Source: Methanobacteriota archaeon
Lineage (GTDB): Archaea > Thermoplasmatota > Poseidoniia > Poseidoniales > Poseidoniaceae
Assembly: GCA_002697705.1 (NCBI GenBank)
Contig: NZXL01000004.1
Span: forward strand, 1-12,462
Direction: 5' to 3'
Length of the DNA stretch: 12,462 nucleotides
Position numbers and translations under genes: made by a program. The stretch's first letter is position 1. Each line of letters begins with the position of its first letter. The notes under the pieces are model-generated. The model worked only from the letters and a program-made list of their open reading frames with translations. It was not told where the DNA came from and ran no database searches. This document shows, in pieces, positions 6,459 through 12,462 of this stretch.

Positions 6459-6875
6459 ATGGCGGTAAATCTCCAACGTCGTGTTGATTATCCAATGTTG
6501 GACAGCGCCAACATTGCTTATTTCCCACGTATTTATGATTTAGCACATCGTTTTTTTGAGGAATGCTGGGAAGAAATGTGCGGAATTTCGTACCCAGAAA
6601 TGATCAATGATAGGAAAATTGGCTTCCCTGTTGTTCATATCGAGACTGACTTCATTTCCCCTTTGAAATATGGAGACACCGTTCATGCAACAATATGGAT
6701 TGAAAAAATAGGTACAAAGTCCTGCACTTGGGCTTATCGTTTTCATAATCAAAACAATGAGTTACTTTGGTCCTCTTCTCAAGTCACAGTATGCGTAGAT
6801 ATGGAAACTATGGAATCTGTAATAATTCCTAATTGGTTAACTGAAGGACTTGAAAAACACATCAAGCAGGAGTGA
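6459..6875 (+). CDS. Hot-dog fold thioesterase-like protein (4HBT family)
   Basis: A 138-residue single hot-dog domain of the 4-hydroxybenzoyl-CoA thioesterase/YbgC type, a family that mostly hydrolyses acyl-CoA thioesters. The N-terminal strand and loop RRVDYPMLDSANIAYFPRIY (residues 7-26) matches the family signature V-x-Y/F-x-x-x-D-x-x-x-x-x-Y/F, with D15 in the catalytic aspartate position. The long central helix follows (YDLAHRFFEECWEEM). Next comes the beta sheet: HIETDFISPLKYGDTVHATI, a typical hot-dog stretch with the P-L-x-x-G-D turn, and then SCTWAYRFHN and SSSQVTVCVDMET. Length is normal for the family. The start ATG 6459 lies downstream of the plus-strand half of the divergent promoter. 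The stop overlaps the start region of the next gene, so the two are probably co-transcribed. The acyl substrate is unknown. Confidence 0.83.
   Translation: MAVNLQRRVDYPMLDSANIAYFPRIYDLAHRFFEECWEEMCGISYPEMINDRKIGFPVVHIETDFISPLKYGDTVHATIWIEKIGTKSCTWAYRFHNQNNELLWSSSQVTVCVDMETMESVIIPNWLTEGLEKHIKQE
6869..6872 (+). promoter_or_regulatory. Shine-Dalgarno motif GGAG
   Basis: GGAG, extending to GGAGTGA, lies eight bases before ATG 6881. This selects 6881 over the in-frame GTG 6872 and ATG 6875, which overlap it or the thioesterase stop codon. Confidence 0.6.
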
Positions 6876-6880
6876 TGTTC

Positions 6881-7528
6881 ATGAGCGAAAAACAGTTTGA
6901 TTTTTCTATCCGCATGGATAAAGAGGATTCAGTGCCCAAAGAGGAAGACTTTGACTTCGCAATAAAACCAGATACAAAAGGGCCAAAAACAGTTGCTGTA
7001 TTGATGTTGGTTAGCGGAATTTTACTTCTACTTTTAGCGTATGGTGATTTCCAATTGAGTCAAAAAGAGGACCTTACGCAAGAAGAAATAGATATCGTAC
7101 TCGAGACTCCAAATAACGACATAGACACCGAAATAACGACCGAAGACTATCAAAAATTTCACGATTCTTCTAGACAAGGCTACTTGATTAGAGCTGCTGG
7201 ACTGGCTATCGCAGGAGCTTTGATTGTTATCGGCTCGCCTTATTTGTTTAAGTTGAATAAGAAAGGTGCAATGTTGGGTATTGAAGGTGCGGCAATTGGT
7301 TTAGTTACCGGGGTTTTAGGCAGTTATTTGATTAATAATTCTGCAGAACAGTATCTCTCAGGAGCATTGCTTTTGACTTACAAGATTATTATGTATCTTT
7401 GCGGAGTATGTATGTTAGTTTGTGGAGCGCTAACTTCACTACCGCTACTAAATGCACGGGCTAGAATGGCGCTAAATGGTGGTCATAAAGTTAAGTTAGC
7501 CAAAAATCAAGATGATGAATCTGAATGA
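6881..7528 (+). CDS. Four-helix membrane protein of unknown function
   Basis: About 215 residues from ATG 6881, whose start is set by the GGAG eight bases upstream. The cytoplasmic-looking N-terminus holds two copies of a short motif, QFDFSIRMD (residues 5-13) and DFDFAIKPD (23-31), separated by charged residues. Membrane helices are predicted by eye at about 37-55, 101-123, 130-152 and 161-190. The first loop, about 56-100, is long and acidic (DLTQEEIDIVLE, then DIDTEITTEDY) and would face the opposite side from the N-terminus. The C-terminal tail is basic and then acidic. I do not recognise the family, and no transporter or enzyme signature is visible. It sits five bases after the thioesterase stop codon, so the two probably share a transcript; a link through lipid or acyl metabolism would be speculation. 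It converges on the pentapeptide gene with only two bases between the ends. Confidence 0.75.
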   Translation: MSEKQFDFSIRMDKEDSVPKEEDFDFAIKPDTKGPKTVAVLMLVSGILLLLLAYGDFQLSQKEDLTQEEIDIVLETPNNDIDTEITTEDYQKFHDSSRQGYLIRAAGLAIAGALIVIGSPYLFKLNKKGAMLGIEGAAIGLVTGVLGSYLINNSAEQYLSGALLLTYKIIMYLCGVCMLVCGALTSLPLLNARARMALNGGHKVKLAKNQDDESE

Positions 7529-7530
7529 TT

Positions 7531-7971
7531 TCATTCACTCTTAGGCTGTGGCCATTTTTTAGACAAAGTCTTCCTTAGGTCATCATCAATTATTGCATTC
7601 CACCAGTCGCTTCCTTGCCAAATGGCGTATTTGCCTCTAATACCTCTTAGGTCGGCGTCCTTGAATTTACAATTATTGAAATTGGACAAATTCAATCTAG
7701 CCTTTTTCAGATTAGCACCTCTAAAATCTGCATTATCAAATGCAGATTTCATTAGATCTACACCAACCATTGAAGCCTTCCTAAAATCACAATTTGAGAA
7801 ATCTCCTTCGGTTAAATCAGAACCATCTAGCACGGCTCTTTTGAAGTTAGAGCCGGAATGACGACCTTTGCGAAGCAGTGAATCAGCCCTATTTTGGTAA
7901 GACCAATCGATAACTTGGCTCTTCTCTCCAACATTATCTCGAGGGTCATCCCCGCTCCCCGACATTACCAC
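7531..7971 (-). CDS. Pentapeptide-repeat protein
   Basis: A 146-residue protein whose residues about 41-112 are tandem pentapeptide repeats of the A(D/N)LXX type (NFKRAVLDGSDLTEGDFSN, then ADFRGANLKKARLNLSNF). Each turn adds to a right-handed square beta helix with Leu or Phe pointing inward. About 14 repeats are visible, ending in a capping segment with tryptophans (WQGSDWWNAIIDDDL). The N-terminal 35 residues are polar and not repeat-like. There is no signal peptide, so it is probably cytoplasmic. Some pentapeptide proteins mimic DNA and bind gyrase, but most have no known role and nothing here points to one. The GTG start at 7971 is chosen because GAGGT lies seven bases upstream; an ATG two codons later is the alternative. 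It follows the winged-helix gene by ten bases, so the two are probably one operon. Confidence 0.83.
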   Translation of the reverse strand: MVMSGSGDDPRDNVGEKSQVIDWSYQNRADSLLRKGRHSGSNFKRAVLDGSDLTEGDFSNCDFRKASMVGVDLMKSAFDNADFRGANLKKARLNLSNFNNCKFKDADLRGIRGKYAIWQGSDWWNAIIDDDLRKTLSKKWPQPKSE

Positions 7972-7978
7972 TTCAACA

Positions 7979-7983
7979 ACCTC
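7979..7983 (-). promoter_or_regulatory. Shine-Dalgarno motif GAGGT overlapping a stop codon
   Basis: On the minus strand GAGGT begins at the G of the winged-helix gene's TGA stop and lies seven bases before GTG 7971. The overlap would let a ribosome finishing the first gene re-enter on the second. Confidence 0.6.
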
Positions 7984-8497
7984 ACATATTCTCAGATTTA
8001 TCTTCTAAGTGCTTACGTCCTTCTTCAGTCAGTTCAGCATATCTATTTTTATCGCCATGTTTGCTAGGTATCTTTAGAAAATTTCTTTCCTTAAGGCGAT
8101 TAATGTATAGTGAAAGATTACCAGGGGGCTCTATTTTAGCATCTTCGAATAATGAGTTGATTACTCTTGGAGGACAATCGCTTAGATTTTCGATTTCTCG
8201 GAGGAAATGCAATGCGCCAAGAACTTGTTCTGGTTTACCATCAAGTGCATAGTTTTCTAGCAATAAACGGAAGTTCACCCCTCTTTCAGGTTGGTTAGTA
8301 TTACTAGAATTTATATCTGAAGAATCTTTACTAAATTCAATTGTTTCTTGTATGCGCTCTAACATTGCATCCCAGAGGCCTTCTTGCTTGAATTGAGTCA
8401 ATCTCTCTTCAACTTCCAATTGACCTCCTTCGGCCTCAAAGTCAAAATCTCCAGTATGAATCGAAATTTTCGTAGTCTTATCCATGCCATCCCTCAT
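7982..8497 (-). CDS. Winged-helix-type protein, candidate transcriptional regulator
   Basis: About 171 residues from ATG 8497; an ATG 14 codons further upstream is in frame, but it would place the TATA-like box and a palindrome arm inside the gene. Residues 8-36 (TTKISIHTGDFDFEAEGGQL, then EVEERLTQF) resemble a small beta-hairpin module seen at the N-terminus of many archaeal proteins. The middle is polar. Residues about 83-165 look like a winged helix: helices across NYALDGKPEQVLGALHFLRE, then RVINSLFEDA, then a recognition-like helix GNLSLYINRLKERNFLKIP and a wing ending in KNRYAELTEEGRKHLE. The last part is the usual T-x-E-G-R ending of MarR/PadR-like regulators. It heads a probable two-gene unit with the pentapeptide gene. 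A perfect inverted repeat at 8514-8550 overlaps its promoter and could be its own operator; this is inference. Confidence 0.75.
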   Translation of the reverse strand: MRDGMDKTTKISIHTGDFDFEAEGGQLEVEERLTQFKQEGLWDAMLERIQETIEFSKDSSDINSSNTNQPERGVNFRLLLENYALDGKPEQVLGALHFLREIENLSDCPPRVINSLFEDAKIEPPGNLSLYINRLKERNFLKIPSKHGDKNRYAELTEEGRKHLEDKSENM

Positions 8498-8513
8498 AAT
8501 GATGCAAATATCC

Positions 8514-8550
8514 GGCCTAGATAATAGTTTACAATTCAACTATCTAGGCC
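8514..8550. repeat. Perfect 10-bp inverted repeat in the winged-helix gene promoter
   Basis: GGCCTAGATA (8514-8523) and TATCTAGGCC (8541-8550) are exact reverse complements with a 17-base spacer. The left arm overlaps the minus-strand TATA-like sequence CTATTATC (8520-8527), which is about 27 bases before ATG 8497; the right arm lies just upstream of it. This fits an operator whose occupancy would block TBP. A hairpin in RNA is the other reading. Confidence 0.65.
8520..8527 (-). promoter_or_regulatory. TATA-like box for the winged-helix gene
   Basis: CTATTATC on the minus strand is centred about 27 bases before ATG 8497, suiting leaderless transcription and supporting that start over the ATG at 8539. 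Confidence 0.45.
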
Positions 8551-8596
8551 ATTGACAAATAGTAGGTCTTTTGATTGACCTTCATCACGCATACTC

Positions 8597-8604
8597 GAGG
8601 GGAG
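8597..8604 (+). promoter_or_regulatory. Shine-Dalgarno-like purine run GAGGGGAG
   Basis: This purine run precedes ATG 8608 with its GAGG seven bases away, favouring 8608 over the in-frame TTG at 8575. Confidence 0.5.
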
Positions 8605-8607
8605 TCG

Positions 8608-9366
8608 ATGGAGCACGAGTTTAGAGGATACGCGTTAGTTCTCCATGAGGGCGCAGATCCTAGGACCGGCGGTGTTGCGATTGCAGGCTTTACTACTGCT
8701 GGTATGGTTGGCGTTATCGCAGCATCACACATCATAAAATCATTAAATTTACAACAGTTAGGTACTGTATTAAACTCCGAATTCCCAGCAGTTGCTCTTA
8801 TTCACGACCAAGTCCCTAAACACCCAGTAAGGGTTTACCAAGGGGATAAAATTGGGGTATTCACATCTGAAATACGTTTCAAAGATAAGCAAGATATAAT
8901 GTTTGCATCAACAGTTCTAGAATGGTTTACCAAGGGTGGATTTGAAAATTTAATCATTATTGACGGTATAGTATCTCCAGACAAACAACTAACTCATGGA
9001 GAATTATACGGAGTTGGCTCATCATCACTATCAAGACAGCGACTTAAGCAAGCAGGTATTGCCCCAATTCAGCAAGGAATAGTTGCTGGGATTACAGGTT
9101 TCTTACTCGGTGAAGGTGATAGATTAGGTATTGATGTTACTGCACTGTTGGCTGAGGCAAGCCCAATGTATCCCGATGCTAGAGCGGCAGCACTAGCAAT
9201 TGAGGCGGTTTCTGAATTAACAGGGGTTGAGATACCATTGACTGAATTATTAGAGAATGCTAGAGAAATAGAAAATAGCGTTAAGGAAGTTTTTGAGAAA
9301 TCAGTGACTATGTTACCAGGGCCTGAAGATGAAGATGATTCATTCACCGACCCTTCATTTGGTTAA
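8608..9366 (+). CDS. PAC2-family protein (proteasome assembly chaperone 2-like)
   Basis: About 252 residues from ATG 8608, a normal length for archaeal PAC2 proteins. The family landmarks are an opening strand and turn GGVAIAGFTTAGMVGVIAAS (residues 21-40), a central DQVPKHPVRVYQGDKIGVFTS block, the strand NLIIIDGI, and PIQQGIVAGITGFLL (about 153-167), the usual second glycine-rich loop. The later part is helical (LAEASPMYPDARAAALAIEA), followed by a predicted coiled segment and an acidic tail PGPEDEDDSFTDPSFG. Eukaryotic PAC2 and archaeal PbaA/PbaB are related to proteasome assembly. This copy does not end in the HbYX motif used to dock on proteasomes, so that role is not shown. A second family member begins at the left edge of the window. 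Its last 12 bases overlap the 3' end of Trm1 on the opposite strand. Confidence 0.87.
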   Translation: MEHEFRGYALVLHEGADPRTGGVAIAGFTTAGMVGVIAASHIIKSLNLQQLGTVLNSEFPAVALIHDQVPKHPVRVYQGDKIGVFTSEIRFKDKQDIMFASTVLEWFTKGGFENLIIIDGIVSPDKQLTHGELYGVGSSSLSRQRLKQAGIAPIQQGIVAGITGFLLGEGDRLGIDVTALLAEASPMYPDARAAALAIEAVSELTGVEIPLTELLENAREIENSVKEVFEKSVTMLPGPEDEDDSFTDPSFG

Positions 9367-10719
9367 ATTTTCACTTAGTTCTTGAACTGTTTTAACCACT
9401 TCTTGAAAATCAGCATCTGTTACAAAAACAGGCTCTGAATCGGGCGCTCTAGCTGCACAAAACCCTTTTTCTATCAAACGTTCGATCAGTACTTCCATCT
9501 TTGGTGCACCTGGCGTGTTAGACCATTTAGGTAAAGAATCTAGATTCAATAGCAGGTGTTCTCGACTCATCAAATCAGCAGCTTTTGAAATATGTCTTAC
9601 GCTTCTTCGTAATTCTCTAGTTGCGTATTCTAAGTCTTGCTCATCCCAATCTAAACCGAAAGATTTTGCGACTTCGAGGTCTTCTTGTGAGGGGTGACAT
9701 AGTTCAAGTGCCCTTTCTTCAGTCATTCTTTGGGTAATGTCCTTATTCCATAATGGGCCAATCCACATAGGCCCACTAGCCCGTTCTAGTTCACTTTCAT
9801 CAGGGTGTTTCTTGAATTGATATGGGGTTTTATCAGACCTTATTCTCCAGCCAATATTAGAATGAACATCACTGGCCTTTTCTTTGCTAGTAGTGAGCAT
9901 TACACTTACTCTAACATGGTGGCCATCAAATAGGGCCAAGATTGGAGTCATAGATTTATCATGTCGCGCAGCAGTTGTTGCGATAAGACTCATAAGAGTT
10001 CTAACCGCATCATCGTGAGCGTACAAGTCAACAATACCTTTCGCCCCATATCTCCTTTTTTGTGAACTTAAAGAAGAACCAGTTAATGCAGCAGTATCTG
10101 TTGCAGTGACTTCCAGCACACCAGTTCTTGCAAGACTTTGAATCGCTGAATCTAGGAATGATACCGGTGAGCCAAAAGGGTCAACATCTATCCATTGGTA
10201 AGAGGCCTCAGATAATGCGACACGAGCGTCTAATTGCTGGAAAAAGATTCCATTATCAAATACTCCTTCAGGAGTCTTTCCGTATCTATCGGATTCTACC
10301 GAATGCTCAATAGTGGTTGATGGGGGGTGGGTTTGATGAGAGATCTTCGCCCAGTTTATAGCAAAGTCATCTAAGTCATTTGCAGTAATTCTAAGTCTAT
10401 TTTGCAGATTACTTGGTATTTCATTTCTCCATCTTCGAATTCTAACTCCAGTTGAGCACAATGCATCAAATACGCGAATCGACTTCCCCTCTTTCACCAA
10501 CCATCCATTTTCAAGTACATCACTCAATAGCAATACAGACCTAGTTCTGGCAGGAGCCATTGCAGGATTAAGGAATCCAGGGCCAGTTTTTTTTGCAGGC
10601 CCTCTAGGCATGTGCGAAGGCCTTGGTTGGCTCTTTTGCATGTGAATAATTGTTTTACCTTCTAGCCAAATAGAACCTGGCCAACCTTCAGGAATTGTTC
10701 CAAGGCCTCCACCGCTCAT
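9355..10719 (-). CDS. trm1: tRNA (guanine26-N2)-dimethyltransferase Trm1
   Basis: A 454-residue Trm1 homologue, which uses S-adenosylmethionine to make N2,N2-dimethylguanosine at G26 of tRNAs. After a short glycine-rich start and a lysine/arginine-rich segment, FLNPAMAPARTRSVLLLSDVL (49-69) corresponds to the F-x-N-P...R-D-L-x-V region, although the usual N-R-D is changed to A-R-T-R. VFDALCSTGVRIRRW (83-97) is the SAM-binding loop, followed by TANDLDDFAINWA. The catalytic motif IV is WIDVDPFGSPVSFLDSA (176-192), and VTATDTAALTGSS and RRYGAKGIVDLY follow, as in known Trm1. HHVRVSVML and MWIGPLW (338-344) mark the C-terminal domain, and the end is a winged-helix-like region. It starts at ATG 10719 and overlaps the PAC2 gene tail by 12 bases. 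The tRNA-Arg in this window has A26 and so is not an obvious substrate. Confidence 0.9.
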   Translation of the reverse strand: MSGGGLGTIPEGWPGSIWLEGKTIIHMQKSQPRPSHMPRGPAKKTGPGFLNPAMAPARTRSVLLLSDVLENGWLVKEGKSIRVFDALCSTGVRIRRWRNEIPSNLQNRLRITANDLDDFAINWAKISHQTHPPSTTIEHSVESDRYGKTPEGVFDNGIFFQQLDARVALSEASYQWIDVDPFGSPVSFLDSAIQSLARTGVLEVTATDTAALTGSSLSSQKRRYGAKGIVDLYAHDDAVRTLMSLIATTAARHDKSMTPILALFDGHHVRVSVMLTTSKEKASDVHSNIGWRIRSDKTPYQFKKHPDESELERASGPMWIGPLWNKDITQRMTEERALELCHPSQEDLEVAKSFGLDWDEQDLEYATRELRRSVRHISKAADLMSREHLLLNLDSLPKWSNTPGAPKMEVLIERLIEKGFCAARAPDSEPVFVTDADFQEVVKTVQELSENLTK

Positions 10720-10803
10720 GACACGCCGTGTGCTCCATATTCAAAAAAGACTCATATCAAATCCATTCAAAGAAACTTTAGAGGGTCGCCCAAAGCAACG
10801 AAC

Positions 10804-11193
10804 ATGAGCGAAGAGTTTTCTGTAGCCGGCCAGTCAATGCCAAGAATCACAATTGGATTTGGAACTTTACTAATTGTGTGGGGCGTTATTATTTCAATAA
10901 TCTCAGCATCAAATTCCATAACTTCCTTTTTCCCATCTCTGCTAGGAATTCCTTTGCTAATTTCAGGTATCATGGCACAAAAAGTTCCAGAAAAGCGAAA
11001 ACTCTGGATGCACATAGCAGTAACTTTCGGATTATTATGTGCAATTGGTGGAACTAGATTTTTCATGGTTATGTCCGATGGCATTACCTATGCTTCAGGC
11101 TCAATGTTAATGCTATTAGTTACAGGTTCAGTATACACCTTTTTGTGTATAAAATCATTTAGATTTGCTAGATTAAATGCTAAAACAGAGTAA
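10804..11193 (+). CDS. Small four-helix membrane protein, function unknown
   Basis: A 129-residue hydrophobic protein with four membrane helices at about 15-34 (TIGFGTLLIVWGVIISIISA), 41-57, 68-88 and 97-116. The loops are short and there is no signal peptide. The start is ATG 10804, and the preceding 84-base gap from the divergent trm1 gene holds only a weak TATA-like ACTTTAG at 10775-10781. The pattern resembles small, widespread membrane proteins of unknown function in aquatic microbes, but I cannot name the family. It precedes the GMP synthase glutaminase gene by 13 bases, and that gene carries its own GAGGTGA, so the two are probably transcribed together. There is no reason beyond location to link it to purine synthesis. 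Confidence 0.75.
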   Translation: MSEEFSVAGQSMPRITIGFGTLLIVWGVIISIISASNSITSFFPSLLGIPLLISGIMAQKVPEKRKLWMHIAVTFGLLCAIGGTRFFMVMSDGITYASGSMLMLLVTGSVYTFLCIKSFRFARLNAKTE

Positions 11194-11195
11194 TT

Positions 11196-11202
11196 GAGGT
11201 GA
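11196..11202 (+). promoter_or_regulatory. Shine-Dalgarno motif GAGGTGA
   Basis: GAGGTGA lies four bases before ATG 11207, just after the preceding stop codon at 11191-11193, and fits translation of guaAa from a shared transcript. Confidence 0.65.
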
Positions 11203-11206
11203 AGAA

Positions 11207-11794
11207 ATGTCAGGCCCACTAGTTATTGATGTAGTTGATAACGGTGGCCAATGGACTCATCGTGAATGGAGAATGTTACGTTATCTCAAAGTAGATACAC
11301 AAATAATCGAAAATACAACCCCGGTAAGTGAACTTCGCGAACTTGATGGAATTATTCTTTCAGGTGGTGCTGCTAGAGTCGGCCTTACTGGTGAGTTGGG
11401 TAATTGTGCAGCATACCTTGAACTCGATATACCAATTCTGGGTATTTGTGCTGGCCATCAATTCATGGCTAGGCATTATGGGGGAGATGCTCGAGAATCT
11501 CCGATCCCAGAATTTGGAGCGATGGAAATTGAATTAGAAAATGGAGGCGGTAAAATCTTTGCAGGTACCAATCAAAGTCAAACCGTATGGGAGTCGCACA
11601 ACGACGAAGTACACATTGTACCAGAAGGCTTCTTCATTACGGCTAGTAGTCCTTCATGTCAAGTTCAGGGAATGGAAAATGAGGCTGGAGATAGATTTGG
11701 ATTACAGTTTCATCCAGAAGTAAATGATTCAGAGTTTGGCAAGGAGATGTTTGAAAACTTCGTCGAAATTTGTAGAAAAAACCGGGACAGTTGA
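11207..11794 (+). CDS. guaAa: GMP synthase glutaminase subunit (class I amidotransferase)
   Basis: A 195-residue class I glutamine amidotransferase of the GMP synthase type. It frees ammonia from glutamine for the amination of XMP to GMP, which in archaea is done by a separate ATP-pyrophosphatase subunit (GuaAb), not in this window. The catalytic residues are present: C81 in GICAGHQ, and H169 and E171 in LQFHPEV. The opening VIDVVDNGGQWTHREWRML corresponds to the usual I-x-V-x-x-x-x-G-Q-Y/W-x-H-x-x-x-R. LDGIILSGG and the GFFITASSPSCQVQGMEN stretch also fit GuaA better than other amidotransferases such as TrpG, PabA or CarA. Length is typical for an archaeal stand-alone subunit. It follows the membrane protein by 13 bases with a good ribosome binding site, and the SDR gene downstream has its own TATA box. 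Confidence 0.9.
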   Translation: MSGPLVIDVVDNGGQWTHREWRMLRYLKVDTQIIENTTPVSELRELDGIILSGGAARVGLTGELGNCAAYLELDIPILGICAGHQFMARHYGGDARESPIPEFGAMEIELENGGGKIFAGTNQSQTVWESHNDEVHIVPEGFFITASSPSCQVQGMENEAGDRFGLQFHPEVNDSEFGKEMFENFVEICRKNRDS

Positions 11795-11801
11795 AAACAC
11801 T

Positions 11802-11811
11802 AATATAAAAA
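11802..11811 (+). promoter_or_regulatory. TATA box for the SDR gene
   Basis: AATATAAAAA is centred about 27 bases before ATG 11833. This is the clearest TATA box in the window, and its position predicts a leaderless transcript starting at or within a base or two of the ATG. Confidence 0.65.
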
Positions 11812-11832
11812 TCATCCAAGATTTTACGAATT

Positions 11833-12462
11833 ATGGCAGAGTCTATCTTGATTATAGGTGGCGGCAGCGATATCGCACAACAATTAGCCCACAAGCTTAC
11901 TCAAAATGGCTATCTAGTCACGATGTTAGTTAGAAATAATGAGTCGCTAGATGGACATATATCTAGTAGAGTTACTGTTGTTAATGGTGATGCATTATCT
12001 TCAGAAGACCTAACTAGTGCTATAGAGATGGCCAAACAACAAGGAGATGGCAAGATTTCAGGTATGGCTCACCTTGTTGGTTCTGTATTAATCAGACCCC
12101 CTCATGCAGTAAAGGTAGAAGCATTCGAAGAAGTGATTCAAACCAACTTAGTGAGCGCTTTTATGGCATTATCTATGACTTGTAAAGCATTGCTAAAATC
12201 AGGTGGAGGCAGGGTAGTTTTTACTTCAAGTGTCGCTGCTAGTTTGGGGCTAGTCAATCACGAAGCCATTGCTGCTGCAAAAGGAGGTATTGAGTCAATG
12301 GTACGTTCAGCAGCAGCAACTTATGCTCAAAGAAATATCCGAGTTAATGCAGTAGCCCCCGGCCTTACAGATACCAAATTATCTGAACCGATTACCCGTA
12401 CTGAATCGATACGAGAATCTGCAGTTTCAATGATCCCAATGAAACGTATAAATAAACCAGAA
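11833..12462 (+). CDS. SDR-family protein lacking the catalytic tyrosine (3' end off window)
   Basis: The first 210 codons of a short-chain dehydrogenase/reductase-fold protein, open to the right edge. The Rossmann start is MAESILIIGGGSDIAQQLA, so the usual T-G-x-x-x-G-I-G loop is reduced to G-G-G-S-D-I-A. The N-N-A-G position reads AHLVG (79-83). N105 in QTNLVSAF and S132/S133 in VFTSSVAAS fit the catalytic Asn and Ser, and RVNAVAPGLTDT (170-181) is the standard SDR stretch. In the active-site Y-x-x-x-K the lysine is K150 (IAAAK), but the tyrosine position is Ile146, in NHEAIAAAKGG. I recall similar NHEAIAAAK sequences in other SDR-annotated proteins, so this is probably a subfamily trait and not damage. 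It may be a non-classical reductase or a non-enzymatic NAD(P)-binding protein. The start ATG 11833 follows a strong TATA box by about 27 bases. Confidence 0.85.
   Translation, partial: MAESILIIGGGSDIAQQLAHKLTQNGYLVTMLVRNNESLDGHISSRVTVVNGDALSSEDLTSAIEMAKQQGDGKISGMAHLVGSVLIRPPHAVKVEAFEEVIQTNLVSAFMALSMTCKALLKSGGGRVVFTSSVAASLGLVNHEAIAAAKGGIESMVRSAAATYAQRNIRVNAVAPGLTDTKLSEPITRTESIRESAVSMIPMKRINKPE

Noticed and set aside
6217..6546. Open frames on both strands crossing the tRNA
   Set aside because: They cover a clear tRNA cloverleaf and promoter region and give no protein-like sequence.
8498..8539. Longer N-terminus for the winged-helix protein from ATG 8539
   Set aside because: It would bury the TATA-like box and one arm of the palindrome in coding sequence, and the added residues look non-conserved in style.
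8514..8550. Palindrome as a factor-independent terminator
   Set aside because: It lies between divergent genes, at the 5' side of both, so there is no upstream transcript to end.

Overview
The window reads as ordinary chromosomal DNA from an archaeon. The most likely source is a marine Group II euryarchaeote (Candidatus Poseidoniia). The archaeal signs are two PAC2-family proteins, a Trm1 tRNA methyltransferase, a GMP synthase glutaminase encoded as a separate subunit, and TATA-like boxes about 27 bases before several start codons. The group-level assignment is an inference from protein style and AT-leaning composition; no 16S or ribosomal protein gene is present to confirm it. No mobile element, CRISPR array or phage gene is visible.

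Layout. Positions 1-92 (-) hold the beginning of a PAC2-family gene that runs off the left edge. Diverging from it is a RecB-like nuclease with four cysteines suited to an Fe-S cluster (181-1362, +). It meets a DEDDh exonuclease (1363-2178, -) stop codon to stop codon. A series of plus-strand genes follows: a very acidic small protein (2254-2640), a PKD-domain lipoprotein (2707-3885), a small beta-rich protein (3941-4294), a small basic protein that may bind DNA (4363-4653), a HAD-family phosphatase-like protein (4706-5371) and an unrecognised 292-residue protein (5403-6281). A tRNA-Arg(GCG) gene lies on the minus strand at 6286-6362. It diverges from a hot-dog thioesterase-like gene (6459-6875), which is followed by a four-helix membrane protein (6881-7528). 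A minus-strand pair then encodes a winged-helix-like protein (7982-8497) and a pentapeptide-repeat protein (7531-7971). Next come a second PAC2 protein (8608-9366, +), Trm1 (9355-10719, -), a small membrane protein (10804-11193, +), the GMP synthase glutaminase subunit (11207-11794, +) and a truncated SDR-family gene (11833 to the right edge, +).

How the genes relate. This is a mix of core information and metabolism genes (tRNA, Trm1, GuaAa, nucleases, PAC2) and lineage-type proteins of unknown role. Two start mechanisms seem to coexist. Several genes that open a transcription unit have a TATA-like box about 27 bases before the start codon and look leaderless. Several others, most of them following a same-strand gene, have Shine-Dalgarno motifs (GGAGGT, GAGGT, GGAG, GAGGTGA). 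Two perfect 10-bp inverted repeats sit in promoters: one between the tRNA and thioesterase genes, and one at the promoter of the winged-helix gene. I did not find a clearly new multi-gene system. The best candidates for new biology are the palindrome next to the winged-helix/pentapeptide pair, the SDR that lacks its catalytic tyrosine, and the unrecognised proteins at 2254-6281.
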